From assembly GCA_024500155.1 (NCBI GenBank), contig CM044868.1:38202165-38266164 (forward strand): 64,000 bases of DNA. The letters run 5' to 3'. The notes under the pieces are model-generated. The model ran no database searches and was not told the origin of the DNA. It saw only the letters and a list, made by a program, of their open reading frames with translations. Position 1 is the stretch's first letter; each line of letters begins with the position of its first letter. Source of the stretch: Chenopodium formosanum (Eukaryota > Streptophyta > Magnoliopsida > Caryophyllales > Amaranthaceae). A program made the position numbers and the translations under genes. Shown here in pieces: positions 63,846 through 64,000 of the stretch.

Positions 63846-64000
63846 AGATTCGAAAAAAATAAATGCTTCCATGTTTTCTATTTTGCTGCATTTTCGTGCA
63901 TATAACTCCCATATTAGTCACCTACTTCTCTCTTCTCTTTCTCACTCTAAACCTCTATTGCACCTCCCCTTACAACCTCAAATCTCCATCAAAATCACTC
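63846..64000 (+). other. Unassigned end of window in element F
   Basis: T/C-rich sequence after the repeat array. Nothing recognisable. Confidence 0.4.

Larger units (their letters stand above)
55666..64000 (+). mobile_element. Element F: Athila-lineage Ty3/gypsy, 3' end outside the window
   Basis: Plus orientation: 5' LTR, PBS, gag, PR, RT, RNase H, integrase, then a repeat-rich noncoding part that runs out of the window. PBS TGGCGCCGTTGCCGGGGA, Athila-type gag (ERKQFSGGKFESPHEHLKEFEKYC) and pol (VFMDDFSV) identify the lineage. Frameshifts and stops show it is not functional. No env-like frame or 3' LTR is visible before 64000. Confidence 0.88.

Overview
The window is nuclear DNA of a flowering plant, probably a eudicot. 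It has two parts. Positions 1 to about 22,355 are a block of plastid (chloroplast) DNA. From 22,356 to the end there are nested LTR retrotransposons of three Ty3/gypsy lineages. Intact plant-type LTR elements with 5-bp target-site duplications (TSDs), joined directly to decaying plastid genes, point to a nuclear insertion of plastid DNA (NUPT) rather than a plastid or mitochondrial genome. Species cannot be read from the sequence. An intact infA, rpl22 in its plastid place, intron-bearing clpP, rpl16, petB and petD, and an ACG start in psbL fit many eudicots.

Plastid block (1-22355): the gene order is the standard large-single-copy order, inverted: rpl22, rps3, rpl16, rpl14, rps8, infA, rpl36, rps11, rpoA, petD, petB, psbH, psbN, psbT, psbB, clpP, rps12 5' exon, rpl20, rps18, rpl33, psaJ, trnP, trnW, petG, petL, psbE, psbF, psbL, psbJ, petA. 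Introns are present and the psbL editing site is unedited, so transfer was through DNA. About half the genes are still open. rps3, petD, petB, psbH, clpP, rpl20, rpl33, petG and petA carry nonsense changes (several C-to-T) or single-base frameshifts.

Retrotransposons: family A is a chromovirus, possibly CRM-like. Its LTRs are about 720-755 bp (TGATG...CATCA), its PBS matches initiator tRNA-Met, and one gag-pol frame runs into the 3' LTR. Element A starts at 22356 and is interrupted by a solo LTR (TSD ATTAG), element B (TSD GTGAT) and an inverted solo LTR C (TSD GAAAG). Its 3' LTR is split by element D (34233-45449, TSD TCATG). D is a minus-strand Tat-lineage element with two RNase H domains. 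Between its pol and its 3' LTR, D carries a five-exon gene on the opposite strand. After A come a D-family LTR remnant (D3) and a second D-family element (D2). D2's decayed copy of the same antisense gene is interrupted by element E (49225-55375, minus, TSD CCAAG), a nearly pristine family A copy with an uninterrupted 1,511-codon gag-pol. The window ends inside an Athila-lineage element F (LTR from about 55666, gag-pol to 63140), whose LTR and 3' region contain repeated GGTTCGACCGAACC palindromes.

The most notable feature is the antisense gene of D. It is a complete 783-codon reading frame across five exons with consistent GT-AG splice phases. It has its own TATA box beside a G-box array at the edge of the 3' LTR, and its intron positions recur in the diverged D2 copy.
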